This document shows, in pieces, positions 7,951-22,600 of a stretch of DNA of 64,000 nt. The DNA comes from an uncultured Porphyromonadaceae bacterium. GTDB lineage: Bacteria; Bacteroidota; Bacteroidia; Bacteroidales; Muribaculaceae. Positions within the stretch are counted from its first letter, which is position 1. Each line of letters opens with the position of its first letter. The stretch spans positions 1 to 64,000 of the forward strand of contig CAMWLC010000003.1 in the NCBI GenBank assembly GCA_947174995.1, given 5' to 3'. The position numbers and the translations under genes were made by a program. Below the pieces are notes generated by a model. The model was not told where the DNA came from. It did no database searches and was given only the letters and a program-made list of their open reading frames with translations.

Positions 7951-10626
7951 CTATTGCGCCTTAATACTGTCGGTCTCCATAAGCAGTCTGTCTCTTGCCT
8001 GAACCATAAGTTTGACTATTGAGTCGGCCTCCTGAGGAGTCTTGGCGTTCTGGAAGTCTTTATACAGGTCCTTGAAGTCATTGTTGTATTCCCTGACTGC
8101 CTCGTATCTCTCGTAAGCGGGAGAATCCTCCAATTCGTCCATCAATTCATCATACCTGTCCTCGTCGCGGTCTTTGAGTCTCCTGATTTTCTTCAGTTGC
8201 GCTGCTGTCTCTTCTGCCTCTTTCAGAAGTTCTTTGGTGCGCTCAGTGTCAAGATGAGAAGAGACACGCTTTTTGATAGCCTTCCTTGCCTTTGTACGCT
8301 GCTTTTCCAATGCCTGTTCCTTATCTTCTTCGGTTCTGACAAAGCCGGTCAACGGTGCGTTTCGTTTTACCTTATACCGGGCAAGCCTTTCAGCAATCAC
8401 TTCCGGCAACTTATCTTTCGGTATAGAAGATATTTCTTCGCCAGACATGCCGATCTCGTCAAAATAAAGTTTGTCTAACTGGCTTTGAGGACAGTTGAGT
8501 ATTCGCATCATACATAGACTTATCTCCCTCGCCGTCCACATGTCGCCTTCGCTCCAGTCCATGATTGCTACGACAGCATCGGTGAGTGTCTGAGGATTGA
8601 ATCCTAATCCAGATTGCACACATAGGTTGATAACGTCGTTCATCGCTTCCGTGTTGTCCCTCCCGAATTTGTCGTATATAGCTTCGAGGTCACTCACCGC
8701 CGGCATTTCTTTAGCCACTCCGCGCAGGCTCATTTCCCCTTTGTGTATCTGGTTCAGGGCTGCGCTGATAGCGTCACCTCCGGTAAGTCCCTCGATGCTT
8801 CCGAACATAGTATGACTCCACACGTCATCCCAGAACTCTTCTTTGGTCTGATCATCTTTGCCGAAGATGAAATAGGGGATATATCCAAACATGTTCCATA
8901 CAAACTGCATCGCCCAGCCGAATATGCCTACCCTTGCAATGTCCCGGTAGATGCCGCGCCGGTATTCCCTTTTTGCATTCTCGGTTGCTTTGTCTGGATC
9001 TATGCCGTCGCGGACCATCTGCTTAGTCATAAATTCAACAGAAAGGTCTTTATATCCCTTCTTGAATCCTACACGCGACAGGTTGCGCATTGCGTCGTAG
9101 AGCTGCCTGGTGTACGACATGGAAGAGTTACGGAATACAGTGAAGAGTACGCTAAGCCATGACCTGTCTACCTGCATCGTGGATAGGAAAGCCCCCTCGC
9201 TCGACTGCTGCGTCTGATTAAAGAGAACTGTCGCGTCCTGCAAAGCTCGTTTTCTCGCTATTTCAGGTGGGTATCCCAATTTCTTATATCTTGCCAGTTT
9301 GCTCTGATACATGGAGCGTGCGCCGATCGCTACCGTCAGAGCGTCCACAAATGCGTTGGGCGACATGCCGACGCGCCCGGCTATCTCAACGATACGATTT
9401 CTCCACATCTTCCAGTCCATTTCTGATTTCATCAGTCGCGGGTCTCCAGACATGCGGCTTTTCCATCGCTTTTCAAACAGAGGCAGGTTTTCCATGCTCC
9501 ACTTCCACGCATTGAAAGGATTGAGAATGTTCTTTGCAAGCTTCAGTATGCTTGTGTCTGAAAGATAGGCCGGCATGGATGCAAACTGTTTCAGTGCCGT
9601 AAACAATCGCAAGCTGACCTTTGCCGCTGTCGCACCCTTTGCCACGTTCACTGCCGCCTTGTCAAGCGGTGCGATAGGTGGCCGGTATGCTCCGGCGGCC
9701 ATTGAAGCCACATTCCGGAAGTTGGTCCAGAGGGTTTTTCCGGCTCCGTATGCGCTTGTCATGTTCATTACCTGATTCCTGAATCGCTTATACGATAACA
9801 GGGTGTTGAGGTCCCGGTTATACTCCGCGAAGGCAGCCCAACGCTCCATCTGCTGTATATGATCCAGAATCACGCTGAAAGCGTCCGCGCCGGTCACGTC
9901 GAGGGCAAGATTGTTCCTCTTGCGCTTGATGATACTCCCAGTTGATGTGGCTGGCAATCCGATTTCTCCGGTGTCATCGGCTACATCCACGTTCTCCACT
10001 CTCGCGTTGGCGAGTATCTTCAGGGGGAAATAGTTCTCAATGGCTGCCATCGACGTGCCGAACATTCGCTTATGCACCTCATTGTAACCGTTCCTCTTCT
10101 CTGTAAGGTATTCCTCCTGCATCCAGTCGGCAAGCTGTATGAATCGCGGATCGACGAAATCCTTTATGCGCTCCACATCGTCCTCCGTGATTCCCATGCG
10201 GCGGAGCTTCATGCGTCCGTCCGTCATTTTGTCTGTCATGTAGATGTAGAGAAGGTTTCCCTGCGTCAGCTCATGGTCACGCATTTCCCCTCCGTCCCAG
10301 AATCTCACGGACGCTTTTGGCATTCGCCGCTCCATGGCGAAGAGGTCGCCCCATTTCATATCCTTGCCGAATACCTCGCTGACCTTTTTGTCGAGGGTTT
10401 TGAGTGCCTCCTGATAGCCGGTGTATTCCTTCTCGGTGCAGTCCACCCATCCGCGCATGTAGCGGTTCCACAGGTAGCCCTCGCCACGGACGTTCTTGCT
10501 TCCGAACATACGCAGCATCTGGTCGAAGGTTCCCAATGGTGCGAGAAAGAAACGTAAGATACCGTTGTTGACAAACTTCTGGAGACGATCGGCCTTGTGG
10601 TGTTCATTAGTTGGCCTTCCTTCCAT
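7951..10626 (-). other. C-terminal region of the giant protein
   Basis: Residues about 6103..6993. This region has the look of the large polyvalent-protein-associated domain LPD38 (helical, with NSSMSYTRQLYDA after a hydrophobic stretch), a membrane-like segment around 6665..6690 (IFGWAMQFVWNMFGYIPYFIF), and a charged coiled coil from about 6890 to the end. The domain name is tentative. Confidence 0.5.
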
Positions 10627-13600
10627 ATCGGAGTTTGCATTATGATGTATCTCTTCCACGCGCTGTTTCTCGGCCTCCCTCCATTGCTTGGCACGCTCCA
10701 CGCTCTCGCCCAATACGCCTCCAAGCTGCTCAGACAGGCTCCGGTACGCCTCCGCACGCTCTATCTTGTTCTGGCGTATGGCGTCGTTGGTCGCCTCGGC
10801 ATACTGCTTGAACGCTGCCCAGCGCGCCCGCTCTTCTTCCTCGATGTCATGGACGAGAAGGTTGAAGTCATGTTCGGTCATGTGTCCTGCATCCTTATGC
10901 GCACGCGCCTCTTCGATGCTCTTCTTCGACTCTTCGGCCTCGGCATTTCTCTCGGCCTTGTAGTCGTCGATGCTCTTGCGGAGTTCCTTTTCTTCGTTCT
11001 TGCTCTCCCGGATTTCCTCTACATACTGGCGTGCTATCTGTAGCCCGGCATATTCAAGTGCGGACTCGTCTGCCACTGCCTGATCCGTGCTGCTCATGCG
11101 GTTTATGGCCTCGGCCATCATGTTGTCAATATCGTCAAGTGTCCGGGTGGTGGCCTTCTTTACTACCTGAGCAATCTTCTGGCCGTCCGGGTCAAGCTCG
11201 CCCTGAACCTCGATGCCTCTTGCATCTATGCGGCTTCCCTTCACGCTCAGGAGCTTACCGAAATAGTTTGCTCCCATGCGTAGCTGATTGTCAACCATGA
11301 TGTCCATAAGGCGTTGCACCTGCTTTGAGGTGTCCTCCCTTCCCACAGCATCCTTTATCGCCGTAAGTATGCGCTTGGTCTCATACTTGCTCAGGTCGTC
11401 GAGAAGTCCTGCGTCCAGAAGGATTTTTGATAGGTCGGTCATTGACTTCACGGTTGTGATGTCATATTCCCTCTGCCGTGCCATTGCCTGGCGTAGCTTG
11501 CTCAGGTTGCCGCCTATCGCTCTCATAGCGTCCTGCTTCGCCTTGAAGTCCGCGCCGTTGGCTGCCGCTGCGTCGGCCTTCATCTTCGTGATAGCCTCTT
11601 CAAGTCCTAAGTCGCCGTCGCGGAAGAGGCGGCTCTCGCTCGCTCCGAAATTGCTCTTCTCGCGCCTTACGATGTCCTCTGCCTCTGTGAAGAAAGACCG
11701 GCGGTTTCCTTCCCGGAGGTTGCGCCATGACTTCCACAGCACATAGCTCCACTCCTTATCGGTCCACGCTCTCATCTTCGGAAGTTTCAGGCCGGCAAGA
11801 AGACGGTCGAGTGCCTTCTGGAGCATCCCTTTCAGTTTCCCCCAGAAGGTCTGTTCCTCTGCGTCCATGCGCTCAAATCCCTCTTCTCCTATCTTCATGC
11901 CGAGGTCGGCCGCATATTCCTCCGTAGCGTCGCGCCTGATCTGCTCTCGCTGCTTCTCTGCCTCAATGCGAGCCTTCGCCATGTCGGAATAGTATTCCTC
12001 TTCCGGATTCTCGCCACGTTCTTCATGCTCCTTCCTCATTCGCTCCCTGATGCGGTCAACCTCATCGTCCATCATCTTCTCAGTACGTCGGTCGATCTCA
12101 GCCTTAATCCTGTCATTGCTGATGTTGTAGGCTTCATCGAGGAAGTTATTGAGCTTTTCTTCGGTGCCGAAAAGTTGACGCAAACCATAATGGCCGACGG
12201 CCTCATGCACTGCAGTGTCGGCAATGTCGCCCACGTTGCGGTGATTGTCGGCCACAACGGTAATCTGCCCGGTCTCGCGGCCATACCAGCCTTTCTTACG
12301 GCGGTAGCCCTCTACCTCGGCTTCCTTTCGGCTGATAACCCTGATAGGAGTATTCAGTTTGTCGCTGAGAAGGGTAACAGCACCCTCCATAGTGTCAGGG
12401 TCGGTGGAGGACAGACGGTCTATCCGTTGGTTGTACTTCGCGATATCGGAGTCTGACAATCCTCCTTCCACTCCGAAATCATGATTACCGGCGGCAAGCT
12501 CACTCTCAACTTCTTTAAGATGCGCCCTCTGATCTTTGCTGACAGAACCTGAAATGCCATGAAACTTTGCGCCTCTCTTCGATAACTCTGCACGCAAGCG
12601 GGGAGGCACTACGTTGAGGGGGAAAGTAACATCTTCCCCGTCGATATGGTCCATAATACGCTCTGCAACCTCGCTCCACGGAACAATGCGCCGAGGTTTG
12701 AAATATCGGGAGAGAACGGTCTGCACCTTCTTGCCGGGCGACAACTGGCCGTTGACACTTCCGGCGTGCCAGTCTGTCAGGCCGACGGCATTCTTCGCTC
12801 CCTCGGCACGATAGCCTGATGTAAGCTCGCTCTCAGGATATTCCCCCTCTACAACAACAAGCTCCGGACGGTCATACGCTGCGCTGAACTGGTCGTTGAG
12901 GGGATGCACGCGAATATGGAAATATGGATTGTAGGCTACATTGCCGGTGGTGCGTCCATTGCCCTGAACGAGATCGGCCTTGCCGTTATCCTTTCGCATA
13001 CCTTCCACACTCTGCTCCCATTCGTTGAAGACCATAGGGGCACGCCAATCCTGCGTTTCGCTGTCAATGGCGGTCATAGGAGGACGCACACCCTCGCGCA
13101 CATAGCCGGTGCCATACTTAGTGAGGCCTCCGGGTACGAACTGGGCATAGCGGTATGCTGACCGGTGTCCCTGAGCGTCGAGGAAATCAAGGCTGTTGCC
13201 TTCGGTAACAAGGCGGCTAAGCTCACGGCCTTTCTGTTTCTTAGTTTCTTCTTCCTCTTCCTCATCGTCCTCATATGTGAAAGTAATGTCGTCGAGGTCG
13301 GCAACTTCTTTATCCATCTCGGCATACTTCTTCTCCTTCGCTGCGAGATCTTCCTGAAGCTTTAGTGTATATTCTTCAAGTAGCTGTCGTAGTTCTGCGA
13401 TGCGTGCTGTATGCTCAAAAGGTTTGCCACGGTCTTTGCTCAGTATCTCGATATTTCTATGATATGCGGCCAGATCATTGGCTTCCCTTTCCCTTACACG
13501 TCTGAATCTGTCAGGGTTTATAAGTTCGAGTATCTCATTTATGTTCGCCTTTAGCCATCTTGATTTGAGAGGGCGGTGGGTTGTGATTCCGGGTATGGTG

Positions 13601-16600
13601 ACGTAAGTGTCAACTGTCACGCCCATGTCTCCCCGGAGGCTCACCATTTGTTGGCTTACCGTACGCTCGATCTCGCCGGGCATTTTCCCTTCTATTGTGA
13701 ATCTGACTACATGCTTGCTTTCGGTTCCGAGATTTTCGGCTCGTTCAATCAATTCTCCAAGAGTCTTGTTATCGTCCTTGAAGAGCTGTTCCATTGAGGC
13801 GGTGCCTTTATTCTTCTTGCCATTTATGGAAATAGTCTTTTCCTTCGGCAATGCCTCTAACATGGCGATTGTTTCGTCGAGTGCTTCAATACGTGCCTCG
13901 GTTTCCTCAATCTTTCTTTTGTATTCAGGTATCTTATAGTAGATATACGTCTGGTGCTGACGGTGATTTTCTTCCTTAGCGATAAGTTTACGCAATTCTT
14001 TCTCGGTCTGATTCTGGAGTATAGCATATTCCGAACCCGAAAGCTCTGCGGTTATCTGACCAAACTCGTCTCCCTCTTCCTCTAACACTCGGTTTTCAAG
14101 GTTGTTTGATAGAAGGGCTTTTGAGTTCATTACAGCGTCAGCAATCGCGCCTTTTGTTTTCAGACGCTGATATGCGGTCACGTCAAGAGAATCCTCTACG
14201 CCGAAGCGAAGGACACGAACAGGTATATCCATTTCCTTATGCAGGTTGCCCTGACGCAAGAGACGACCCATGCGCTGCCAATAGTCCATAGGACGGTTGG
14301 GAGCGTCGAGGTGCATGAGGGTGTGTAGACGCTCCTGTATGTTCACGCCTACACCGAGAAGGGGAGTAGTACCCATTATCACGCGAATTTCTCCGCTGTT
14401 GACACGGGCGAAAATATCCTCCTTCTTCTTTGCGGACATGCCTGAGTTCATTATCCAAATCTGGCTTTCAGGCACGCCGCTCTTGATGAGCTTCTTCTTA
14501 ATATCCTCGAACAGATTAAACTCAACCTTTTTAGTCTCCTTATTCTTCCGCTGATAGTTGTCGGCAAATATAGCGACGGTGCCGTTGTATTTCTCTGTAT
14601 CTTTGAGGGAGCGCAATGTCTGGCGTACTGCTTCATTGGTCTTTGAGTGTGGATCGTCAGGAGCGGACGCACTGACTAATCGCGCGTCAACGGCTGCGGC
14701 TTTCGCTATGCCGTACATGACGAGCGGAATATGAGAGTTCTCTTTCTTCTCCTGTCCGGTCATTTCCTCAAATTCCTTTAGACGCTGACGCACGTATTTG
14801 AGGACGGAACGGAGTGCAGAAGTCTGGGGAAGATGAATGTCGGTAGGCTGGCCGCCTTCAAGAGCCGGAATATGCTTCTTGACTTCTCCTGCCTCATCGG
14901 TCTTGACGGTATCTGCGATTCCTGCCCACAGTCGGGCCATTTCAGGGAGGTTGTTGTACCCGGCGAAACGGTTCACTTCCTTATATGTGCCACTTGTGCC
15001 ATATTCAAGCATCTGCTGTATGCTCCCGAAGTTTCTTACAAAATCATCGAAATACCAAATATTGTACGCCTCCATTTCCTCTTTCGGCATGAGATAGCGC
15101 ATGAACGTCCAAATCTCTGCTGCGGTGTTGGATATAGGCGTACCTGTGGCAAAGACAACATTACGGCCTCCTGACCTTTCCTGAATGGCTTTGACCTTCA
15201 GGAAGAGTCCCTGACATTTTTTAGAGAAGGAATTATCAACACCTTTAACGCCTCGTTGCATGGCTGTGGCGAAACCGAGGTGCTTGTATTCATGAGCCTC
15301 ATCCACAAGTATTGCATCAATGCCGAGATCGTCGAAGTTAAGATTATCGTCGGTTTCGCGCTCCAGCATTTCCTGTGCCTTGATTTTGGCATTGGCCTTT
15401 TTTATGGCCTCCTTCTTTTCATCCTTCTTCTTCTTTTTCTCTTCTTTGGCATGGAGTTCTGCGAGGTCGTCGCGAAGTTTCTCAACCTCTTTCTTCATGT
15501 TGGCAACCATACGGCCATTCTCCCTGTCTTCCGAAAGCTGACTAATGACATCAAGCTTCTCAGCGATAGTGTCCTCAATGAATTTGCGCTTGCGGTCCGG
15601 ATGATCGTCAATCTTTTCAAGCACGGATTGAGGAATGACAACCATGTCCCAGTCATTGTAGCGTATCTTGGCGTAGAAGTCCTTACGGCCTTGTGCGTTG
15701 CGGTCTTTGTCTTCCAGACTGAGTATGCGTGCGTCAGGATAGAGTGCCTTAGCACTCGCCACAAATTGACCGAGTGTAGAGTTTTGCACCACAATCATAG
15801 GCTTCTTTGCTGTGCCGAGTCGCCTCATCTCCATTGCTGTGGTAATGAGGGTGTATGTCTTACCTGTGCCTACCTCATGTGCAAGCATGAGGCTTTGCAT
15901 GGTGCCTCTCACAACTGCCTTTGATTGATGAGGACGCAATTTGAGTGGTTTGCCGTTTACTACCGTGGCCGCTCCTTCAAACCTTTCAGGGACATACTCA
16001 TTTGGTATCTCTATCGGTGCAGAGTTGTTGAACGTGTCGTTGTATTTTTCTTCGATTTCGGTAGCAAGCTTTTCATCCTGCTGCATACGACTGCGAAGCC
16101 ATGAACGGAAATCATCGCGTATCTCATCAACCTTACTTGCACATACCTGAGTAGCGGCGGGGTCAAAGATGGTCTTATCATCTTTTTGAGTTTTCGATAC
16201 CCTTATAGTCTTATTCGTCATGGCTGCAAGTATCAGCTCATGGCCGGGTATGATTTTATCGCACAGGTCACTCTGCACGCCGAATGATTTATCCTTTTCA
16301 GGGATGGAGTCGCCATCAATCTGCATAGTCCATGTTCCGGCGGCATAGGTCATTGAGACATTCAGGTCTGTGCGCTCCTTGATATATTCGTTGAATAGCT
16401 GAGGATTCAGCCATGAGGAACCGATACTAAACTCTATCATGTGGCTTGGTACGGTAGGAGGCACGATGCGACGGAGGGCTGATATGTTTGCATCATACCG
16501 TCCATTCTCGTTATTGGCCTCTGCAAGTCTTAGCTTCTCTCGCACATTACCTGACAGATAAAGGTGAGCCGGTTCCATGATATGAGTTGTGGGATTCTCA

Positions 16601-19600
16601 TAACCCAGACCCTGCTTGATAATATCTTTCTTGACCTCATCAACGGGTTTTCCTAACGCCTCTGCGATATAGTCAATGTTGAGGTCTCCTGTCTGCCGAA
16701 TACTGAGTATCACACCGTCCTTGATGCTCTGTGGCTTTGGTGTTTCCATTCTTGCCATGACGCGCCCACGGAATATGTCGGCCTTACCGAATACAGGAGT
16801 ATGGTCTATGCCTTCCTCCCTGTATGTTTCAAGAGCAAGCACAGAAGGAAAATCAACGTCGTTTTTCAGCAATGATATAGAAGGATTCCGGTGCAGGTGT
16901 CCGTAATATCCGACAAACCTGTCGTAAGCACTGTTTAAGTTGTCTATATACTTCTGTAGTCCTTCGTCGCTCTCGTTATTCTTCTGGTAATCGAGAAGTT
17001 CATTGAGAGCCTTCTTGATCTCGTTGTAGTCGGCAATCACTTGTGGACGGGTGCGTCCCTTGACCTTGTTCTTATTGAACTGCGCTATGCGCTCTTCCTC
17101 GCTCTTAGGTTTTTTCTTGTCGAAATCAGACATGAGGGGCCGGAGTACGCCGTCATAGTTGACGCATATCCTACCTTTGGAGTCAACCTGCATAGAGCCT
17201 GTCTTAACTTCCACTCCAGCGTTGTCATAGGTAGGCACATATTCCTCCCTGTGATTCGTCGGCTCGGTGACGGCCTCCGGCTCTTCAAAGGTCTTTTTGC
17301 TCATTTCCTTTACCCATGCCTTCAACATCCTTGCCTGATCCTTCCCCTTGACAGGATGAAGGGCTACGGAGGTGGGGCGGTAGGTGTTGCCGGTCTCAAA
17401 GCCGAATTTCATTTCTCCGGCCATGTGTTCAGGGTGTTCCACGAAATAGCGGTTGTAGCTGAGTGACCGGGTTACGGTTTTCTTTCCGTCGTCATAGTCG
17501 GCTGTCCTGACTCCTGTCGTCGCTGATGCGTCTATGGCATGTTCTGACTTCTGGCCGTTGACCCTCTTCCGCACTACGATGATGTCGCTCGTCGCGTCTG
17601 TGCCTCCGAAGGTCTCGTTATGCAGACGGAAGAGGCCGACAATATCGGCGTTTCCTTCGTTGGTAAGCCAGTTGTATAGCCCTCCTGCGCTGTCGAGCGT
17701 TCCCTTAGTGGTGATGAAGATGCCTATGCCTCCGTCCCGGAGTTTCCGGACGTTCTTGGCTATGCAGAAATTGTGAATGTCCTTGAAGCGTTTGCTTAGG
17801 TCATGGTCTCCTGTGGTGTCCTTTACACGGAGGCCGGGGACAAACGGCACATTGGTGATGGCAAGGTCGATGCTGCCGTTCTGGATCTTGGTCTCTTCAA
17901 AGCCTTGTACGTCCACTTTTGCGTCAGGATAAAGGAGGCTGAGCATGGAGCCGGTGGTGGTGTCCTTCTCTACGGCCTGAATCGCGCTGCGGTCGCTGAG
18001 TTCCGGAGGCATGAGGCCGATTATATTGCCTACGCCTGCAGAGCCTTCAAGCACGTTGCCGCCACGGAAACTGAGGCCTTTCGCTACGTCCCACATTGCA
18101 TCTACTACATAGCCCGGCGTGAAGTAGGCCGAGTTGCGGCTCATCTGTGCGTCCTCTGCAAATGCTTCCTCTCCCAGAAGCTGACGGAGGCGGCGTGAAA
18201 GATGATAATCGCTAAAGGCTTTGCCAAGACCTCCCCAACCGCTGAAGGCTCGCATTTTCGCCATGTCCTCCGCTGTCGCGTCCGCTCCGGAAGAGGTAAG
18301 ACGCTTCATCGTTTCTATGGCTTCTATGTTTGCTCTGATGCGTGCGTCAACGCTCGCCGGGGCTATCTCGCTCCCTCGCTTTATCACATGGTTGTTGCGG
18401 TTCCTGCGCTGCTTCTGCGGAAGGCGTGTAAGTGGCTCGTCGCGCTTCTCAGGGCTTACGGCATGTTCTGAAGATATTGGAGATACTGCACTGCCTCGTC
18501 CGGAGTCAGACCCAGTATCGCCTCCGTTACGTCCAGCCATTCCTCCTCCGTCAGTTCCTCCATCTTCATTCCGTTGGCTCGTTCCCACCGGTTCATCCTG
18601 TCGAGGTTCGTGTCCCTCTGCTCGCTCTCCAGTGCCGGGGCGAGTTTGTAACTCAGTTTCCTTTTCATTCTTTGCAGGTTCATCAAACAGGCCGCCGAAT
18701 AGATCACCGACAACCTGCTTAGGTTTTACTTCCGTTTTTTTGACCGGCCTCTTCTTCCCGGTCAGTGTCTCTATTGCTTTCTCGGTAGCGGATTCAGGAG
18801 TCTCGGCAGGGGTTTCCTGCTTAGGCTCTTTCCCTTCTACCGGCTTGATGCGCCCCCAGTCGGCTACCTCTGTTATCCAGTTCTGGCCGAAGCTGTCAAG
18901 TATGGGTCGCCCGGCTTCGTCGAAGTCGGTAATTGTCTGCTTCTCCCACTGGCCGTTGCCGTAGCGGTCCCACAATACCTCGTCGCCTCGCTTATAGCCG
19001 TTGACGGTCTCGTTCTCTCGGTCTTTTTTAGCCTCCTTTGCAAGAGCGTCCTCGATGCGTCCGGCTATCGTGCTGAGGATTATTCCCTGCTGGTCATAGT
19101 CATACCATGCCTTGACGGTCGCCGGGTGCAGTTCCATCATGTCCTCAATGCGGTCGGCCAACCATCTTTCTACGAAATCCGAAAGGTCAGCCTCCTTGAT
19201 GGAGTCGTCGTTGGTCGCCTTGAATGTGTTGCGAAGGTCGGTATCTGCCTTAGCGTCCTTTGTGATTGCATCCACGCCTTCCCAGATGGCTGCGGAGTTA
19301 TCAGACAGCCAGTCGCTCACGGCCTCCTTATCCTTCGGGTCAGGATATTGAGGTTTCTCCGGCTCTTTCTTACCGGGAGCGGCTTTAGCCACTTCCTCCT
19401 TGCGCCTAACCTGTTCCTGTGTGGCATTGACATAGAGGACAGGAGCAAGTCCTGTGTCAAGTTTCAGGCTGCCGTCATGGTTTACCTCCACAACCTTGCC
19501 GTCAGTCCATGACTTCCCTCCGTTGGATGAATACTGAATTGAGTCGCCTGACCTGTATTCCCCTCCCTCCGCACTGCGATCCGGAAGGTATCTGTATGTC

Positions 19601-22600
19601 TCGCGCTGTATCATGTGGAGAAGCTCGGAATATGTTCCGTCCACTGATGCCCATGAGTTGCTTCCGTATCTATCATGGCCTGTTCCGTTCGGAGTCTCGA
19701 CACGATACATGATTCCTGACACCTGAAGGTTGTCGCCGCTGAATGTCGGGTCTCCCGGTTTGGTTGTCGGGTCGAGGTAGATGTTGATTGAAAGCTCGCG
19801 CCCTTCGTTGAGAGGAAGGCGTATTGATATGTCTCCACCTGCAGGGGCTATGTTGGCCGTGACCGCCGTCCGCTTCTTGCTTTTCTTCGCTGTGGTCGAG
19901 CTGGTAACTTTGTCGATCTCGATGCCGAGGTCTTTTACAAGCTGCTTGGCAAGCTTCACAGCGTCGGCAAGTGCCTTCTTTTCGGCATTGCGCATGTAGC
20001 CGTATGCCTCGTTGAAGTCCTTGTCTACATGCTCGGCCTCATAATAGCCTAAAATGGCAAGCTGTTCGTTTACCTTTTCAAGTGCTTCATCTATTTTTTC
20101 GGAGGCTTCTGCGATTGATTGCTCATCGACTGCGCTTTCTGCTGTAGCTTCCGCTTCGCTTGCAGTAGCCTCTGCTTGCTTTGCAATAGCTTCTGTATCT
20201 GCTGTTGTCTGTTCATCACGTTCCTTGCGTTTCTGGTTTCTCTGTTCGGTTATCTCTTTCTTTGCCTCAGCCACTGCGGCCTCGGCTCTCGATTCTGCCA
20301 CAATCCCCTGAGCTGTCCGCATGGGGTCGGTACCCTTCTCCTTCTCATTCCTGTCGAAGTTCATCACGTCGAAAGCCCTGACCTCATCAGCCGGGGTAAA
20401 TGGCAAATGGTCATAGCCGGGTATGTCGCGTGCGCCTCCATAGAAGGCTTTAAGCCAAGGACGTATCTTTTCACCCATGCGCCTTACCATTCTGTCTGCG
20501 AAATCAGGAAATGATACAATGCCCTGATCGAAATATTTGAGGGCGTATGTTATCCCTAATGAGGTTATCTGCATACGCTCTTTGTTGGTGAAGTCCTCCG
20601 GGTTCTTGAAGAGGTCGCCTCTGTCTCCTTCGCTGTCTTCAATTCCTAAGAGGCGGCGCAATTCATCCTCCATGCCGCGCATTTCATCATCGACTACCAA
20701 ACGTCCGGGTTCAGGCTTCGCCGGTGCGCTCTCAGGCTTGACAGGTGTCGAATGGCCGGAAAGCTTAGTCTCCCCTTTGGTGTTAAGGCCATTGAAGAGT
20801 CCTTCCACGTCCACACGGTTCATTGGTGACCCTGGCGCGGAGTCTTTCTTCTTGCCTCCTGTTTCAGACGGTTTCTTATCCCCTTTCTCAGGAGTAGAAG
20901 AAGTTATGGCATCTTTATAGTCCTCACGGCTCAACGGCTGTGCATCCGCGACTGCTTCCTCGTTCCCCGGCATCTCCGCAAGTCTCTTGGCGGCTTCCTC
21001 GCTTCTCATATAGAAATGTCCTGATTCTTTATCAAGCCATCCGCGAGAAGTCTTTTTGCCTTCTGCCAGAGGTTCTTCCATATAGGCTACCAAGGCTCTT
21101 TTCTCTTCATAGCTCAGGTCGCGGTCAAATTTGACAACCCATACCGGCGTTTTCTTCTTCTTACCATGATACTCTGTCGGTGTGATAGTGTAGCCGGCAT
21201 AACTTTCCGCTCCTTTCCCTTGTTTTTCTGATTGCAAAGCATTATCTTTGCCGTCAGAATTGGAACTGAGATTGTCCGGAGTCGCTAAGGGCGTGATGGG
21301 AGCGGTTGTTTCAACAGCAAACCCGTCGGAACCATCAGTTCCTTTTTTCTTTTTATACATGGTGTGAAAAGCAAGTGATTTTCTATTGTCACGCTTCTCT
21401 TCCAAGTAATAAATGTACCCGTCTCCAAACTCCTTCTCGTAAATGATAACCTCATTTTCAGTCCCCTTTGTTTTGTTCGGAGATTTTGAAACCTTATCGT
21501 ATTCCTCCAGAATTTCGGGAATCCTCGCATAATCATCAGCAATAATGGCTATCTGCCCTCTGGCTGCCTCAGCCTTTTCACTGCCATGATGCTTCTGATT
21601 ATGTGCCACTGCTGATGACTCAAATGAGTGTACCCAAGTCTCATCCACATCTATACCATTCTCGGCAAAGTCCCTTGCCTGCCGTTTGGTTATACCGCCA
21701 ATCACAGCTCGCTCTACACGATTCTTAACCCTCTTGGCAAAGTCAATTATGCGTGTAATCGCCTTACGTTGTGCTTCCGGCGTTGCAGGTACCGTCCGGT
21801 CGTATGTGGTCCTATCAGTGACAGGCGGGTTGTGTCTTACATCAACGCTCTTATAGTCGGCAAACGCTTTGGTCTTGCGCTTGGAGGATCCAATCCACTT
21901 CTCGAAGTCCTCAAGGTTCACCTCCGTGCAGTCGAGCCGTCGCCCTTTATCCCAGTCCTTCTCATAATTGGATAGGTAAGCGGAATAAGCCTCGTCGCGG
22001 TCGTTGAAGCCAAGCATCACCTTATGCTCGTCGAAAGTGCCGTCCGGATTGTATTGGTCAACGACAAACACTTTCCTACCGTCCCAATCGTCTATATCGG
22101 AAGAGAGATATACGTCGATGTGGTCGCCGTCCACTCCCTTTGTTCCCTTGATATAGCCGTAGGTATGGGTCATGGTCGTTTCCCACGGTGTGCCGTCAGC
22201 GTCTGTGCCGCTCCGCTTTGATCCTTTCGGGTTCTCTATGGTTACGTCGAATGTCCCTACCTGAACATGCCCTTTGCGGTAGTTTCCTGCCTCCTTCTGC
22301 GCTTCGGTCGGCTCGGTGTCCACTGTGGCCTTGGCCTCGGCAATACGCTCCCCCAGAGAAGGAGCGGACACTGCGGCCTCCCTCTGCTTCTCTTCGTCGT
22401 ATGACCGGGATTTCTTCATGTAGTCGGATAGGGTGCCGGTTTCTTCCGCGCGTATGGGGTTCACGTCCACCTGTATGCCCTCGATCTCGATAGGTGTTTC
22501 GTTTATGACGTTAAACATGGCATACTCCTTCATGTCCCCCTTGTATTCAAGCACAATGTCAAGGTCGGAGTCCGGGCGTGCGTCGCCTCGGTTCCGGCTG

